From the NCBI RefSeq assembly GCF_004310685.1, contig NZ_SISG01000001.1:2790001-2854000 (forward strand): DNA of 64,000 bases. The letters run 5' to 3'. The translations under genes were made by a program, and so were the position numbers. The notes beneath the pieces are model-generated. The model saw only the letters and a list, made by a program, of their open reading frames with translations. It was not told where the DNA came from and did no database searches. Source of the stretch: Glaciihabitans arcticus. GTDB taxonomy: Bacteria > Actinomycetota > Actinomycetes > Actinomycetales > Microbacteriaceae. Shown piece by piece: positions 47,935-55,060 of this stretch (position 1 is the stretch's first letter; the number at the start of each line of letters is the position of its first letter).

Positions 47935-47945
47935 TGACATGTCAA
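47917..47945 (-). promoter_or_regulatory. Promoter of the LLM operon (TTGACA-17-CATGAT)
   Basis: On the minus strand TTGACA (47945-47940) and CATGAT (47922-47917) are 17 bases apart. The -35 is half of operator 2. Confidence 0.6.
47934..47945. promoter_or_regulatory. MarR-type operator 2 (TTGACATGTCAA)
   Basis: A perfect 12-bp palindrome, centre 28 bp from operator 1; it contains the minus-strand -35 and abuts the plus-strand -10. Confidence 0.6.
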
Positions 47946-47960
47946 CTACAGGAGGGCGAC

Positions 47961-48401
47961 ATGAATTCCCAACAGCTCAGGATCTGGCGCGACTTCGTCG
48001 AGACCGGTGACGAACTGCGCGCTCTGCTCGCCTCGCGACTACTCGCGGAGTCAGATCTTTCCACCGCGGACTACTCGGTTCTGCTCGCGCTGTCAGAAGC
48101 CGACGGCAGGAGGATGCGCTCCTCCGAGCTCGCCGACCACGTCGGCTGGGAGCGCAGCCGACTCTCGCACCACCTGGGCCGCATGGAATCACGAGGACTG
48201 GTTGGTCGCGAAAAGTGCCTCACCGACAGCCGTGGCTCGGAGATCGTGCTCATCGCAACCGGCGCCTCGCTCTTCCGTCGTGCTTCGGCCCCGCACCTGC
48301 GGGCCGTGCAGGAGCTGTTCCTCGACGCGCTCGATGAGGACTTGCTGGCCAAGGTGGATGACGTGACCCGCGCGCTGCGTGCCCACATCAATTCGAGGTG
48401 A
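47961..48401 (+). CDS. MarR family transcriptional regulator
   Basis: A 146-residue MarR protein. DYSVLLALSEADGRRMRSSEL and the recognition helix WERSRLSHHLGRMESRGLV are seen, followed by the wing EKCLTDSRGSEIVLI. AGGAGG five bases before the ATG. It is divergent from the LLM flavoenzyme operon; the spacer holds two nearly identical palindromes on crossed promoters, so it probably represses both its own gene and the flavoenzymes. Confidence 0.93.
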   Translation: MNSQQLRIWRDFVETGDELRALLASRLLAESDLSTADYSVLLALSEADGRRMRSSELADHVGWERSRLSHHLGRMESRGLVGREKCLTDSRGSEIVLIATGASLFRRASAPHLRAVQELFLDALDEDLLAKVDDVTRALRAHINSR

Positions 48402-48406
48402 ATGTG

Positions 48407-48424
48407 TATTCCCGGGAATATAGT
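48407..48424 (+). promoter_or_regulatory. Palindrome TATTCCCGGGAATA and -10 (TATAGT), MarR-quinone reductase operon
   Basis: The perfect 14-bp palindrome (48407-48420) abuts and partly overlaps TATAGT (48419-48424), followed by another TTCCCG half-site. It is well placed to be the operator of the MarR protein encoded directly downstream. Confidence 0.5.
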
Positions 48425-48428
48425 TCCC

Positions 48429-48872
48429 GTGCATCCAGTTGGACCGGGCATGACATACGTTGCCCTGTTCACCGAACTGACCCGAGCCGAGATCGAGCTC
48501 TGGAACTCTCTCGATAACCACCTGAGCGCTGAAGTTCAGCTGACGCTCGCCCGGTTCCAGGCCCTGGACGCGATCGACCTCATCGGATCCGGAGCGCGCG
48601 TGCAGGACGTGTCCGAACGGATGTCCATCACCGTCGGCGCCACGAGCAAGCTCGTGGACCGACTGGAACGCGCCGGGCTGGCCGCCCGCGAATCGAATCC
48701 GACCGATCGTCGATCGTCGATCATCGTGCTCACTCCGGCCGGCTCCTCGTCTCTTGAGAGCGCCCGGTCCATTGCCGAGGACCACATCGCCTCCGTGCTC
48801 GGCGCAGCAATTCCGAAAGCCCGGGCGATCGCACTGACCAGCGAACTCTCCTCCCTGCGCGGTGCGCTGTGA
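48429..48872 (+). CDS. MarR family transcriptional regulator
   Basis: A MarR protein of 147 residues from the GTG at 48429, or 140 from the ATG at 48450. It has FQALDAIDLIGSGARVQDVS, the recognition helix VGATSKLVDRLERAGLA and the wing NPTDRRSSIIVLTPAG. The TATAGT box four bases before the GTG favours either start. The quinone reductase gene follows with a GTGA overlap, so it is the probable target as well as operon partner. Confidence 0.9.
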   Translation: MHPVGPGMTYVALFTELTRAEIELWNSLDNHLSAEVQLTLARFQALDAIDLIGSGARVQDVSERMSITVGATSKLVDRLERAGLAARESNPTDRRSSIIVLTPAGSSSLESARSIAEDHIASVLGAAIPKARAIALTSELSSLRGAL

Positions 48873-49849
48873 GCGGCAGTATGCGCGCGGTAGTCATCGA
48901 GGCTCCGGGCGGCCCCGAGGTCCTTACCGTCAAGGAGGTTCCAATCCCTGCCCCGAAGCACGGCTGGGTACTCATCAAGGTGGAGGCTTTTGGCCTCAAC
49001 CGTTCTGAACTGCACTTCCGTTCAGGTGTTGCCTACAGCGGTAGCTTCCCGCGCATCCCGGGCCTCGAGGCCGTCGGAACCGTCGTCGACGCACCGGGCG
49101 GAGAGTTCGAGCCCGGCACACAGGTCGCCGCCCTGATGGGCGGGATGGGGCGTTCGTTCGACGGCGGCTATGCCCGGTACGTATCCGTGCCGACGACAAG
49201 CGTTGTCCCGTTCGTCAGCGACCTGGGCTGGGAAGTGCTCGGCGCGATTCCCGAGATGCTGCAGACGGCGGCAGGGTCCCTGCGAGTCGGGCTGCAGGCT
49301 GTCGATGGGCAGTCGCTGCTCATCCGCGGCGGAACGTCATCCATCGGTCTCGCTCTTGCTGTGCTCGGTTCGGCGAGGGGTATGACGGTACTTTCCACCA
49401 CGCGGAACCCGGAGCGTGCCGACCTCCTGAGGTCTGCCGGGGTCGACCACGTGCTGATCGACGACGGCGAGATCGCTGCCGCCGTGCGCGACATCGTGCC
49501 GAACGGTGTGGACGGCGCGGTCGAACTCGTCGGCACGAACGTGATGCGCGACACCCTGCAGTCGGTGCGAACCGGCGGCACCGTGTGCTTCACGGGCATG
49601 CTCTCCGACGAGTGGACAATCCCCGAGTTCTACCCGATGGACTGGCTTCCCAACGGAGTGCGCCTCACCGCCTACTCCGGCGAGGCCTCTGACCTCAGCA
49701 GCGCCGACCTGCAGGCCTTCATCGACGCGGTGGCGTCTGGCCACGCTCGGGTGCCGATCGGTCGCGTGTACGCGATGGACGACATCGCCCAGGCGCACCG
49801 CGACATGGAGGCGGGGGTCGGCGGTGGCAAGCTCGTTGTCATCCCGTGA
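48869..49849 (+). CDS. Zinc-independent quinone oxidoreductase (MDR superfamily)
   Basis: A 326-residue medium-chain reductase. The N-terminal GroES-like domain (MRAVVIEAPGGPEVLTVKEV, FGLNRSELHFRSG) lacks the zinc ligands of alcohol dehydrogenases. The Rossmann part has LLIRGGTSSIGLALAVLGSA. These enzymes reduce quinones or enals with NADPH. GTG start overlaps the MarR stop. The MarR-reductase pair suggests a response to quinone-like compounds. Confidence 0.93.
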   Translation: MSGSMRAVVIEAPGGPEVLTVKEVPIPAPKHGWVLIKVEAFGLNRSELHFRSGVAYSGSFPRIPGLEAVGTVVDAPGGEFEPGTQVAALMGGMGRSFDGGYARYVSVPTTSVVPFVSDLGWEVLGAIPEMLQTAAGSLRVGLQAVDGQSLLIRGGTSSIGLALAVLGSARGMTVLSTTRNPERADLLRSAGVDHVLIDDGEIAAAVRDIVPNGVDGAVELVGTNVMRDTLQSVRTGGTVCFTGMLSDEWTIPEFYPMDWLPNGVRLTAYSGEASDLSSADLQAFIDAVASGHARVPIGRVYAMDDIAQAHRDMEAGVGGGKLVVIP

Positions 49850-49877
49850 CGTTCGCCCGGTCTGATTGACTGGGGCC

Positions 49878-50480
49878 GTGACCCCCTTCATCAAGATCTG
49901 CGGCCTGCGTACGCCAGAGATCGTCGACACCTGTGTAGCGCTCGGCGTGGATGCGGTCGGCTTCGTTTTCGCGCCGAAGAGCCCGCGCTACATCGCGCCC
50001 GCCGATGCCCGGGTTCTGGTTTCTCGCATTCCACCGTCCGTCGAGGCCGTTGGTGTATTCCAGTCGGAGCCGGTCGATTCGATCGTCGCCGAGCTCGCCC
50101 AGGCGGGCATCGGTACCGCGCAGCTGCACGGTGACTACAGCCGGGATGACGTTGCTGCCCTCGAGGCCGCCGGCCTCCGGGTGATCCGCGCCCGGTCGGT
50201 CTCGTCCTTCGTCTCCGAAGAGCCCGTACCCGGTCGCGTGCTGATCGACGGCGATCATCCGGGGAGCGGCGCCGAGTTCCCCGCCGCGCTGCTCGCGGGC
50301 CGCGCGCTGCCGGAGGGGTGGATCCTTGCGGGAGGGCTGACCCCGGAGAACGTCGCGCGGCGGGTTCGGGAGTTCGGGGCATCCGGAGTCGACGTCTCGT
50401 CAGGTGTCGAATCGGAGCGTGGCGTGAAGTCGGCGGCGCTCATCGAGGCCTTCGTGGCGGCGGCACGAGCCTCAGGGTAG
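49878..50480 (+). CDS. trpF: Phosphoribosylanthranilate isomerase
   Basis: A 200-residue TIM-barrel enzyme of tryptophan synthesis that isomerises N-(5'-phosphoribosyl)anthranilate by an Amadori rearrangement. The general base Cys8 is in FIKICGLRTPEIV, the general acid Asp124 in LIDGDHPGSG, and the phosphate site in LAGGLTPENV and SSGVE. GTG start; a weak TTGACT sits six bases upstream. No other trp gene is nearby. Many actinobacteria use dual-function PriA instead, so a free-standing trpF is notable. Its stop codon is part of the next gene's -10 box. Confidence 0.94.
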   Translation: MTPFIKICGLRTPEIVDTCVALGVDAVGFVFAPKSPRYIAPADARVLVSRIPPSVEAVGVFQSEPVDSIVAELAQAGIGTAQLHGDYSRDDVAALEAAGLRVIRARSVSSFVSEEPVPGRVLIDGDHPGSGAEFPAALLAGRALPEGWILAGGLTPENVARRVREFGASGVDVSSGVESERGVKSAALIEAFVAAARASG

Positions 50481-50483
50481 CCT
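50478..50483 (+). promoter_or_regulatory. -10 box (TAGCCT), winged-helix gene
   Basis: TAGCCT six bases before the GTG at 50490; its TAG is the stop codon of trpF. Confidence 0.5.
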
Positions 50484-50489
50484 CGACCC

Positions 50490-51566
50490 GTGGTGCACCA
50501 CCTCACGAAGGATCAGGCGCGGCGCATCGCGGTGGGTGCGCAGCTGCTCGACGCCTTCCGGCCGGGCGACGTCGTCGAGGTAGCCGAGCAGCTCGGCGCT
50601 ATCAAGATCGACCCGACCGCGACGATCGCGCCAGCCGAGCAGACGATTCTGTGGTCGCGCATCGGATCGGCCTACGAGGGGTCGCAGCTGACGAAGGCCG
50701 TCGACCTGGACCACAACCTGTTCGAGTACGACGGCGCCTTCCGGCCGATCAGTCTGCTGCCTCTGATGCTGCCGAGCATGCGGGAGTGGCCGAAGCGGGC
50801 GAGCACACGAGCGTGGCTGGAGGCGAACAGCACCTTCCGCACCGAGGTGCTCGCCCGGCTGCGCGGGGAGGGTCCGCTGCTCGCGACCGACATCCCGGAC
50901 ACGGCCGAGGTGACGGTGCCGCCGGACGGCTGGTACGGCTCCAACCAGGTGGTGCACATGCTCGACCTGCTGCAGCGGCAGGGCGAGGTGGCTGTGGCCA
51001 GGCGCGAGGGACGGCATCGCCTGTGGGATCTCGCGGAGCGCGTGTATCCGCAGAACCTGCCCGAGTACGAGCTCGACGAGGCGGAGCGCCTGCGCAACGA
51101 GCGGCGCCTGCAGGCGTTCGGCATCGCCAAGCAGAGATCACCGTGGACGCCTGTCGGCGAGGCGGGCGAGTCGGCCGTCGTCGAGGGAATGCGTCAGAAG
51201 TACCGCGTGCACCCCGACGCCCTCGCGACGCTCAAGCAGGACGACGGCGGTCGTGTCGCCTTCCTCAGCCCCTATGACGGGATGCTGTTCGACCGCCCGC
51301 GCCTCAAAGAGCTGTTCGAGTTCGAGTACGTGCTCGAGCAGTTCAAGCCCAAGCCGCAGCGCCGATACGGCTACTTCTCGCACCCGATCCTCATGGGCGA
51401 CCGCTTCGTCGGCATGCTCGAGGCGGAGGTCAATCGCGATCGCGACACCCTCACCGTCGAGGCCGTGCACGAGTTCCTGCCATTCGAGGCGGAGGAGTAC
51501 GAAATGGTGCGCGCGGAGATCGACAACCTCGCGGAGTGGCTCGGGGTCGGCATTCGCGCGTGGTGA
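50490..51566 (+). CDS. Winged-helix protein of the AlkX/YcaQ (HTH_42) family
   Basis: A 358-residue protein of the family that includes the DNA glycosylases AlkX (YcaQ) and AlkZ, built from three winged helices and a beta barrel. Seen are LTKDQARRIAVGAQLL at the start and FLSPYDGMLFDRPRLKELF in the barrel. The catalytic motif of YcaQ-type enzymes is Gln-x-Asp; here the corresponding segment reads GAIKIDPTA with Lys in the first position. It may thus be inactive on interstrand crosslinks or act differently. Leaderless GTG start. Confidence 0.85.
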   Translation: MVHHLTKDQARRIAVGAQLLDAFRPGDVVEVAEQLGAIKIDPTATIAPAEQTILWSRIGSAYEGSQLTKAVDLDHNLFEYDGAFRPISLLPLMLPSMREWPKRASTRAWLEANSTFRTEVLARLRGEGPLLATDIPDTAEVTVPPDGWYGSNQVVHMLDLLQRQGEVAVARREGRHRLWDLAERVYPQNLPEYELDEAERLRNERRLQAFGIAKQRSPWTPVGEAGESAVVEGMRQKYRVHPDALATLKQDDGGRVAFLSPYDGMLFDRPRLKELFEFEYVLEQFKPKPQRRYGYFSHPILMGDRFVGMLEAEVNRDRDTLTVEAVHEFLPFEAEEYEMVRAEIDNLAEWLGVGIRAW

Positions 51567-51569
51567 CGG

Positions 51570-51575
51570 TAGCCT
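51570..51575 (+). promoter_or_regulatory. -10 box (TAGCCT), membrane methyltransferase gene
   Basis: TAGCCT six bases before the ATG at 51582. Confidence 0.5.
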
Positions 51576-51581
51576 GACCGC

Positions 51582-52451
51582 ATGCTCTGGGCGCGTCTCT
51601 ACTTCGCGGTGCAGGCGCTCGCCGGAGCCGCATGGTGGGTCGGAGTCTTCACAGTCCCGGCGGTGAGAACGCTCACCCTCGGCAGTCTCGACCCCGTGCT
51701 GGTCGCCGCCTTCGACATACCGCTGTTCGTGATCGCCTCGGCGATAGCGGCCATGGGCTGGAGGCCCGCCGCGGCGGTCGCCACCGGCTGGACGATTCTC
51801 GTCGCGCTCGCCCTGGCGCTCTACGCGACGGTCACGACCGAGGCCGGCTGGGGAGTGCTGGTCATGGTGGCGGCGGCCGGCGCCTCAGTGCTCGCGCTGT
51901 TGCTCATGCTGTTCGGCCGTATTCCGACCGAGTGGATGACGACCGGCCCCTTCGCGTTCACGTCGGCGACGGGCACCCGGCACGTCTCGAACACGGTCGC
52001 CCAGCTTGTGGTGTTCTGGGGCTTCTTCCTGGTGATGGCGCCGCTCGCGATCGTGTTCCTCGAGCAGCGCTGGCAGCTACACCTCACCCTCGGGTGGCCG
52101 GTCGCGGCAGCGGGGGTCGTCATCCTCATCGCAGCCAGCGCACTCGGTCTGTGGTCGGCCGTTACGATGTCGACCGTCGGGCACGGCACGCCGCTGCCGT
52201 CCGCGATGCCGACCAGTCTCGTCATCGCCGGCCCGTACCGCTTCGTGCGCAACCCGATGGCCGTCGCCGGCATCGTGCAGGGTGTGGCGGTGGGGCTGAT
52301 CCTCTCGTCGTGGCTGGTTGTCACCTACGCGATCGTCGGCTCGCTGCTCTGGAACTACGCCGTGCGCCCGCTCGAGGAGGCGGACCTCGAGCATCGTTTT
52401 GGCGAAGATTTTCGCGAGTACGCGGCCACAGTGCGATGCTGGATACCGTGA
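51582..52451 (+). CDS. Membrane methyltransferase (ICMT/NnrU-like)
   Basis: A 289-residue membrane protein with six to seven helices. The C-terminal part carries the isoprenylcysteine carboxyl methyltransferase (PEMT/ICMT) pattern: GPYRFVRNPMAVAGI, two helices, then RPLEEADLEHRFGEDFREYAATVRCWIP, the SAM-binding Arg-His-Pro/Glu-Glu segment in its bacterial form. It may methylate a lipid or thiol at the membrane. Leaderless start; the next gene overlaps by GTGA. Confidence 0.87.
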   Translation: MLWARLYFAVQALAGAAWWVGVFTVPAVRTLTLGSLDPVLVAAFDIPLFVIASAIAAMGWRPAAAVATGWTILVALALALYATVTTEAGWGVLVMVAAAGASVLALLLMLFGRIPTEWMTTGPFAFTSATGTRHVSNTVAQLVVFWGFFLVMAPLAIVFLEQRWQLHLTLGWPVAAAGVVILIAASALGLWSAVTMSTVGHGTPLPSAMPTSLVIAGPYRFVRNPMAVAGIVQGVAVGLILSSWLVVTYAIVGSLLWNYAVRPLEEADLEHRFGEDFREYAATVRCWIP

Positions 52452-52993
52452 CCACGACGTCAAGAATCGAGAGCATCGAGCGAGCAACCGGGCGCGCGTG
52501 GCCCGACTGGCTGGCCTGGTTCGACTCGATAAGTGCCGCCGAGCTCGACCACCACACCATCGCCACCCACCTGCTGACCGAACTCGACGGCATGGTCGAC
52601 AACCTCGGCTGGTGGGCGCAGGCCACGGCGAACACCTACGAGCACCACATCGGCCGGCGCGTGCCCGGCCAGCAGCCCGACGGAACCTTCCGTCTCAGTG
52701 TCAGCCGGGCTACGAAGCTCGGGATGCAGCAGCTCATCGACACCTGGACGCCGTTCGCGGCGAACGACCCAGAGGTGCTGGCCCTGCTTGCAGCCGAACC
52801 GCGCGTGAGTGGAACAGAGAAGCGCATCACCTGGCGGGTCAAGGGAACGCACGACACCGCCATCACCGTGATCAGCGAACCCAAGGGCGACATCGCGAGC
52901 ATCGTGGTGCAGCACGGCGGACTGGCCTCGGCCGAGGTCGCTGCCGAGACGAAGGCGATCTGGCTTTCCGCCGTCGAACGGTTCCTCGGCTAA
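52448..52993 (+). CDS. DUF4287/SRPBCC-like protein
   Basis: A 181-residue soluble protein. The N-terminal half fits DUF4287 (IERATGRAWPDWLAWFD, then GWWAQATANTYEHHIGRR and a PDGTFRLSVSRAT stretch). The rest looks like an SRPBCC beta strand region (EKRITWRVKGTHDTAITVI) that ends KAIWLSAVERFLG. Such proteins are common in actinobacteria without known function. The GTG overlaps the preceding stop, so it is coupled to the membrane methyltransferase. Confidence 0.8.
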   Translation: MTTTSRIESIERATGRAWPDWLAWFDSISAAELDHHTIATHLLTELDGMVDNLGWWAQATANTYEHHIGRRVPGQQPDGTFRLSVSRATKLGMQQLIDTWTPFAANDPEVLALLAAEPRVSGTEKRITWRVKGTHDTAITVISEPKGDIASIVVQHGGLASAEVAAETKAIWLSAVERFLG

Positions 52994-53032
52994 GGGTCTC
53001 ACAGCAAACAAACAGGCACAGTGCCCTGTCGC

Positions 53033-53059
53033 GGGAACTTATCGCGACGTATCACTGTT
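53033..53059 (+). promoter_or_regulatory. SigR/SigH-type promoter of msrB-msrA
   Basis: GGGAAC (53033-53038), 18 bases, GTT (53057-53059). This matches the thiol-stress ECF sigma consensus (GGGAAY-N18-GTT of Streptomyces SigR; mycobacterial SigH is similar). Methionine sulfoxide reductases are known members of that regulon. GTCGCG-N9-CGCGAC (53028-53048) overlaps the -35. Confidence 0.7.
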
Positions 53060-53106
53060 CTAGTTGACGAGCGCCGCAGCCAGCGGCACAAAGGAGTTAC
53101 ACCCCC

Positions 53107-53565
53107 ATGACTACAACCGACTACCGCAAGGACGCGACCGCGATCGAGCAGCTCACGCCCCAGCAGTTCGCCGTCACGCAGAACGACGCTACCGAGCCGC
53201 CCTTCCGCAACGAGTTCTGGGACAACCACGACGACGGTATCTACGTCGATATCGTCTCCGGGGAGCCGCTGTTCTCATCCACCGACAAGTTCGACAGCGG
53301 ATCGGGATGGCCGAGCTTCACGCGACCGATCGAGCCCGCACACCTTGTCAAGAAGGTCGACCGCAGCTTCTGGTCTGTGCGCACCGAGGTGCGTTCGGCA
53401 GCCGGCGACAGCCACCTCGGCCACCTGTTCGATGACGGACCCGCCGCCGAGGGCGGCATGCGCTACTGCATCAACTCGGCTGCGCTGCGCTTCGTGCCCG
53501 CTGCCGAGCTCGAGAGCCAGGGCTACGGTGACTACCGCAGCCTGTTCACCACGAAGGAGTCCTAA
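53107..53565 (+). CDS. msrB: Peptide-methionine (R)-S-oxide reductase
   Basis: A 152-residue MsrB that reduces methionine-R-sulfoxide in proteins. The fold signature [20 protein letters not shown] and the catalytic Cys121 in [13 protein letters not shown] are present, with His in [12 protein letters not shown]. It has no other cysteine, so both the zinc-binding CxxC pairs and the usual resolving cysteine are missing; thioredoxin or a small thiol must act directly. AAGGAG ten bases before the ATG. msrA follows after two bases. Confidence 0.96.
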   Translation: MTTTDYRKDATAIEQLTPQQFAVTQNDATEPPFRNEFWDNHDDGIYVDIVSGEPLFSSTDKFDSGSGWPSFTRPIEPAHLVKKVDRSFWSVRTEVRSAAGDSHLGHLFDDGPAAEGGMRYCINSAALRFVPAAELESQGYGDYRSLFTTKES

Positions 53566-53567
53566 TC

Positions 53568-54083
53568 ATGGCCACTGAAACCGCGAACCTCGCCGGAGGA
53601 TGTTTCTGGGGGGCGCAGCAGCTGCTGCGTCGTCGCGACGGCGTCATCTCGACGCGCGTCGGATACTCGGGTGGCGACACCCCGAACGCCACCTACCGCA
53701 ACCACGGCGATCACGCCGAGGCCGTGGAGGTCGTATTCGACCCGAGCGTGATCTCCTACCGGGACATTCTGGAGTTCTTCTTCCAGATCCACGACCCGTC
53801 GACCAAGGATCGCCAGGGCAACGATGTCGGCCGCGCCTACCGTTCGGCCATCTTCTACACCAGCGACGAGCAGAAGCGCGTCGCCCTCGAGACGATCGCC
53901 GACGTCGACGCCTCCGGTCTCTGGCCGGGCAAGGTCGTGACCGAGGTCGAGCCGTCCGGTGAGTTCTGGGAGGCCGAGGAGGAGCACCAGGACTACCTGG
54001 AGAAGCTGCCGAATGGCTACACCTGCCACTACGTGCGTCCGGGATGGAAGCTCCCGCACCGCGAAGACCAGCTCGCCAACTAA
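53568..54083 (+). CDS. msrA: Peptide-methionine (S)-S-oxide reductase
   Basis: A 171-residue MsrA, the partner that reduces the S epimer. The catalytic Cys12 is in [10 protein letters not shown], with Tyr/Glu residues in the usual [14 protein letters not shown] region and [12 protein letters not shown] second cysteine in [11 protein letters not shown] (153) can serve as the recycling cysteine. It is the last gene of the msrB-msrA operon; a strong hairpin (54095-54123) follows. Confidence 0.97.
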   Translation: MATETANLAGGCFWGAQQLLRRRDGVISTRVGYSGGDTPNATYRNHGDHAEAVEVVFDPSVISYRDILEFFFQIHDPSTKDRQGNDVGRAYRSAIFYTSDEQKRVALETIADVDASGLWPGKVVTEVEPSGEFWEAEEEHQDYLEKLPNGYTCHYVRPGWKLPHREDQLAN

Positions 54084-54094
54084 CGTCACCACCA

Positions 54095-54123
54095 GGACGG
54101 CCCACCACATCGGTGGGCCGTCC
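54095..54123 (+). terminator. Strong hairpin after msrA
   Basis: GGACGGCCCACC (54095-54106) pairs perfectly with GGTGGGCCGTCC (54112-54123) around a 5-base loop. No T tract follows, as is common for terminators of GC-rich actinobacteria. Confidence 0.7.
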
Positions 54124-54165
54124 CTGCGTTAAACGCAAGCCCTCCGAGAATCCCGTCCACGCGCC

Positions 54166-54171
54166 TAGGCT
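54166..54171 (+). promoter_or_regulatory. -10 box (TAGGCT), ppk2
   Basis: TAGGCT six bases before the ATG at 54178. Confidence 0.55.
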
Positions 54172-54177
54172 CGGCGC

Positions 54178-54984
54178 ATGTCGAAACCCGAGAAAACCCC
54201 CAAGGCCGCGTACGAGAAGGAACTCGAGCGGCTCCAGGTCGAGCTCGTTACGATGCAACGGTGGATCGGGGCATCCGGTGCTCGCGTCGTCGTGATCTTC
54301 GAGGGGCGCGATGCGGCGGGCAAGGGCGGCGCGATCAAGCGCATCGCCCAGTACCTGAACCCGCGGTCGGCCCGGGTCGTCGCGCTCCCGCAGCCGAGCG
54401 AGCGGGAGAAGGGGCAGTGGTATTTCCAGCGCTACATCGAGCACCTGCCGACGACCGGCGAGATCGTGCTCATGGACCGCTCCTGGTACAACCGCGCCGG
54501 CGTCGAGCGCGTGATGGGCTACTGCACCGACGAGGAGTACGAGCGCTTTATGCAACAGGTACCGATCTTCGAGAAACTGCTGCTGGATGACGGCATCGTG
54601 CTGATCAAGTACTGGTTCTCGGTCTCCGACAAGGAGCAGCAGAAGCGCTTCAAGGCGCGGCTCAAAGACCCGATGAAGCGCTGGAAGCTCTCGGACACCG
54701 ACCTTCAGTCGATCACTCGCTGGGAGGACTACTCACGCGCGAAGGATGCCATGTTCGAGGCGACCGACTCGGAGCACGCCCCGTGGTGGACGATCGACAG
54801 CGACGACAAGCGCGCGGCCCGGCTCAATGTGATGAGCCACCTCATCTCGCAGATCGAGTTCGAGGTGACCGAGCCGGAGCCGGTGAAGATCCCGAAGCGG
54901 CCGAGCGCAGAGGATTACGTGCGGCCCCCGGTGGAGTCCCAGCGATTCGTGCCGGACATCGCTACCGGCTTGGTCGATGACTGA
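54178..54984 (+). CDS. ppk2: Polyphosphate kinase 2
   Basis: A 268-residue PPK2, which uses polyphosphate to phosphorylate nucleotides (or the reverse). Walker A is VIFEGRDAAGKGGAIKR (about 39-55), Walker B includes Asp100 in IVLMDRSWYNRAGVERVMGY, and the lid is KSKRF-like KRFKARLKDPMKRWK. One-domain size and the start (YEKELERLQVELVTMQRWI) fit the class I group that prefers GDP/ADP. Single gene with a leaderless promoter, behind the msrA terminator. Confidence 0.95.
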   Translation: MSKPEKTPKAAYEKELERLQVELVTMQRWIGASGARVVVIFEGRDAAGKGGAIKRIAQYLNPRSARVVALPQPSEREKGQWYFQRYIEHLPTTGEIVLMDRSWYNRAGVERVMGYCTDEEYERFMQQVPIFEKLLLDDGIVLIKYWFSVSDKEQQKRFKARLKDPMKRWKLSDTDLQSITRWEDYSRAKDAMFEATDSEHAPWWTIDSDDKRAARLNVMSHLISQIEFEVTEPEPVKIPKRPSAEDYVRPPVESQRFVPDIATGLVDD

Positions 54985-55048
54985 ACCGGTACCGCAGTAG
55001 GGGGTCGGGTCGGCTCCGCAGGGTGACGCGCTGCCGCACACGCCGATC

Positions 55049-55054
55049 TAGCGT
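55049..55054 (+). promoter_or_regulatory. -10 box (TAGCGT), desaturase gene
   Basis: TAGCGT six bases before the ATG at 55061. Confidence 0.55.
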
Positions 55055-55060
55055 CGGAGT

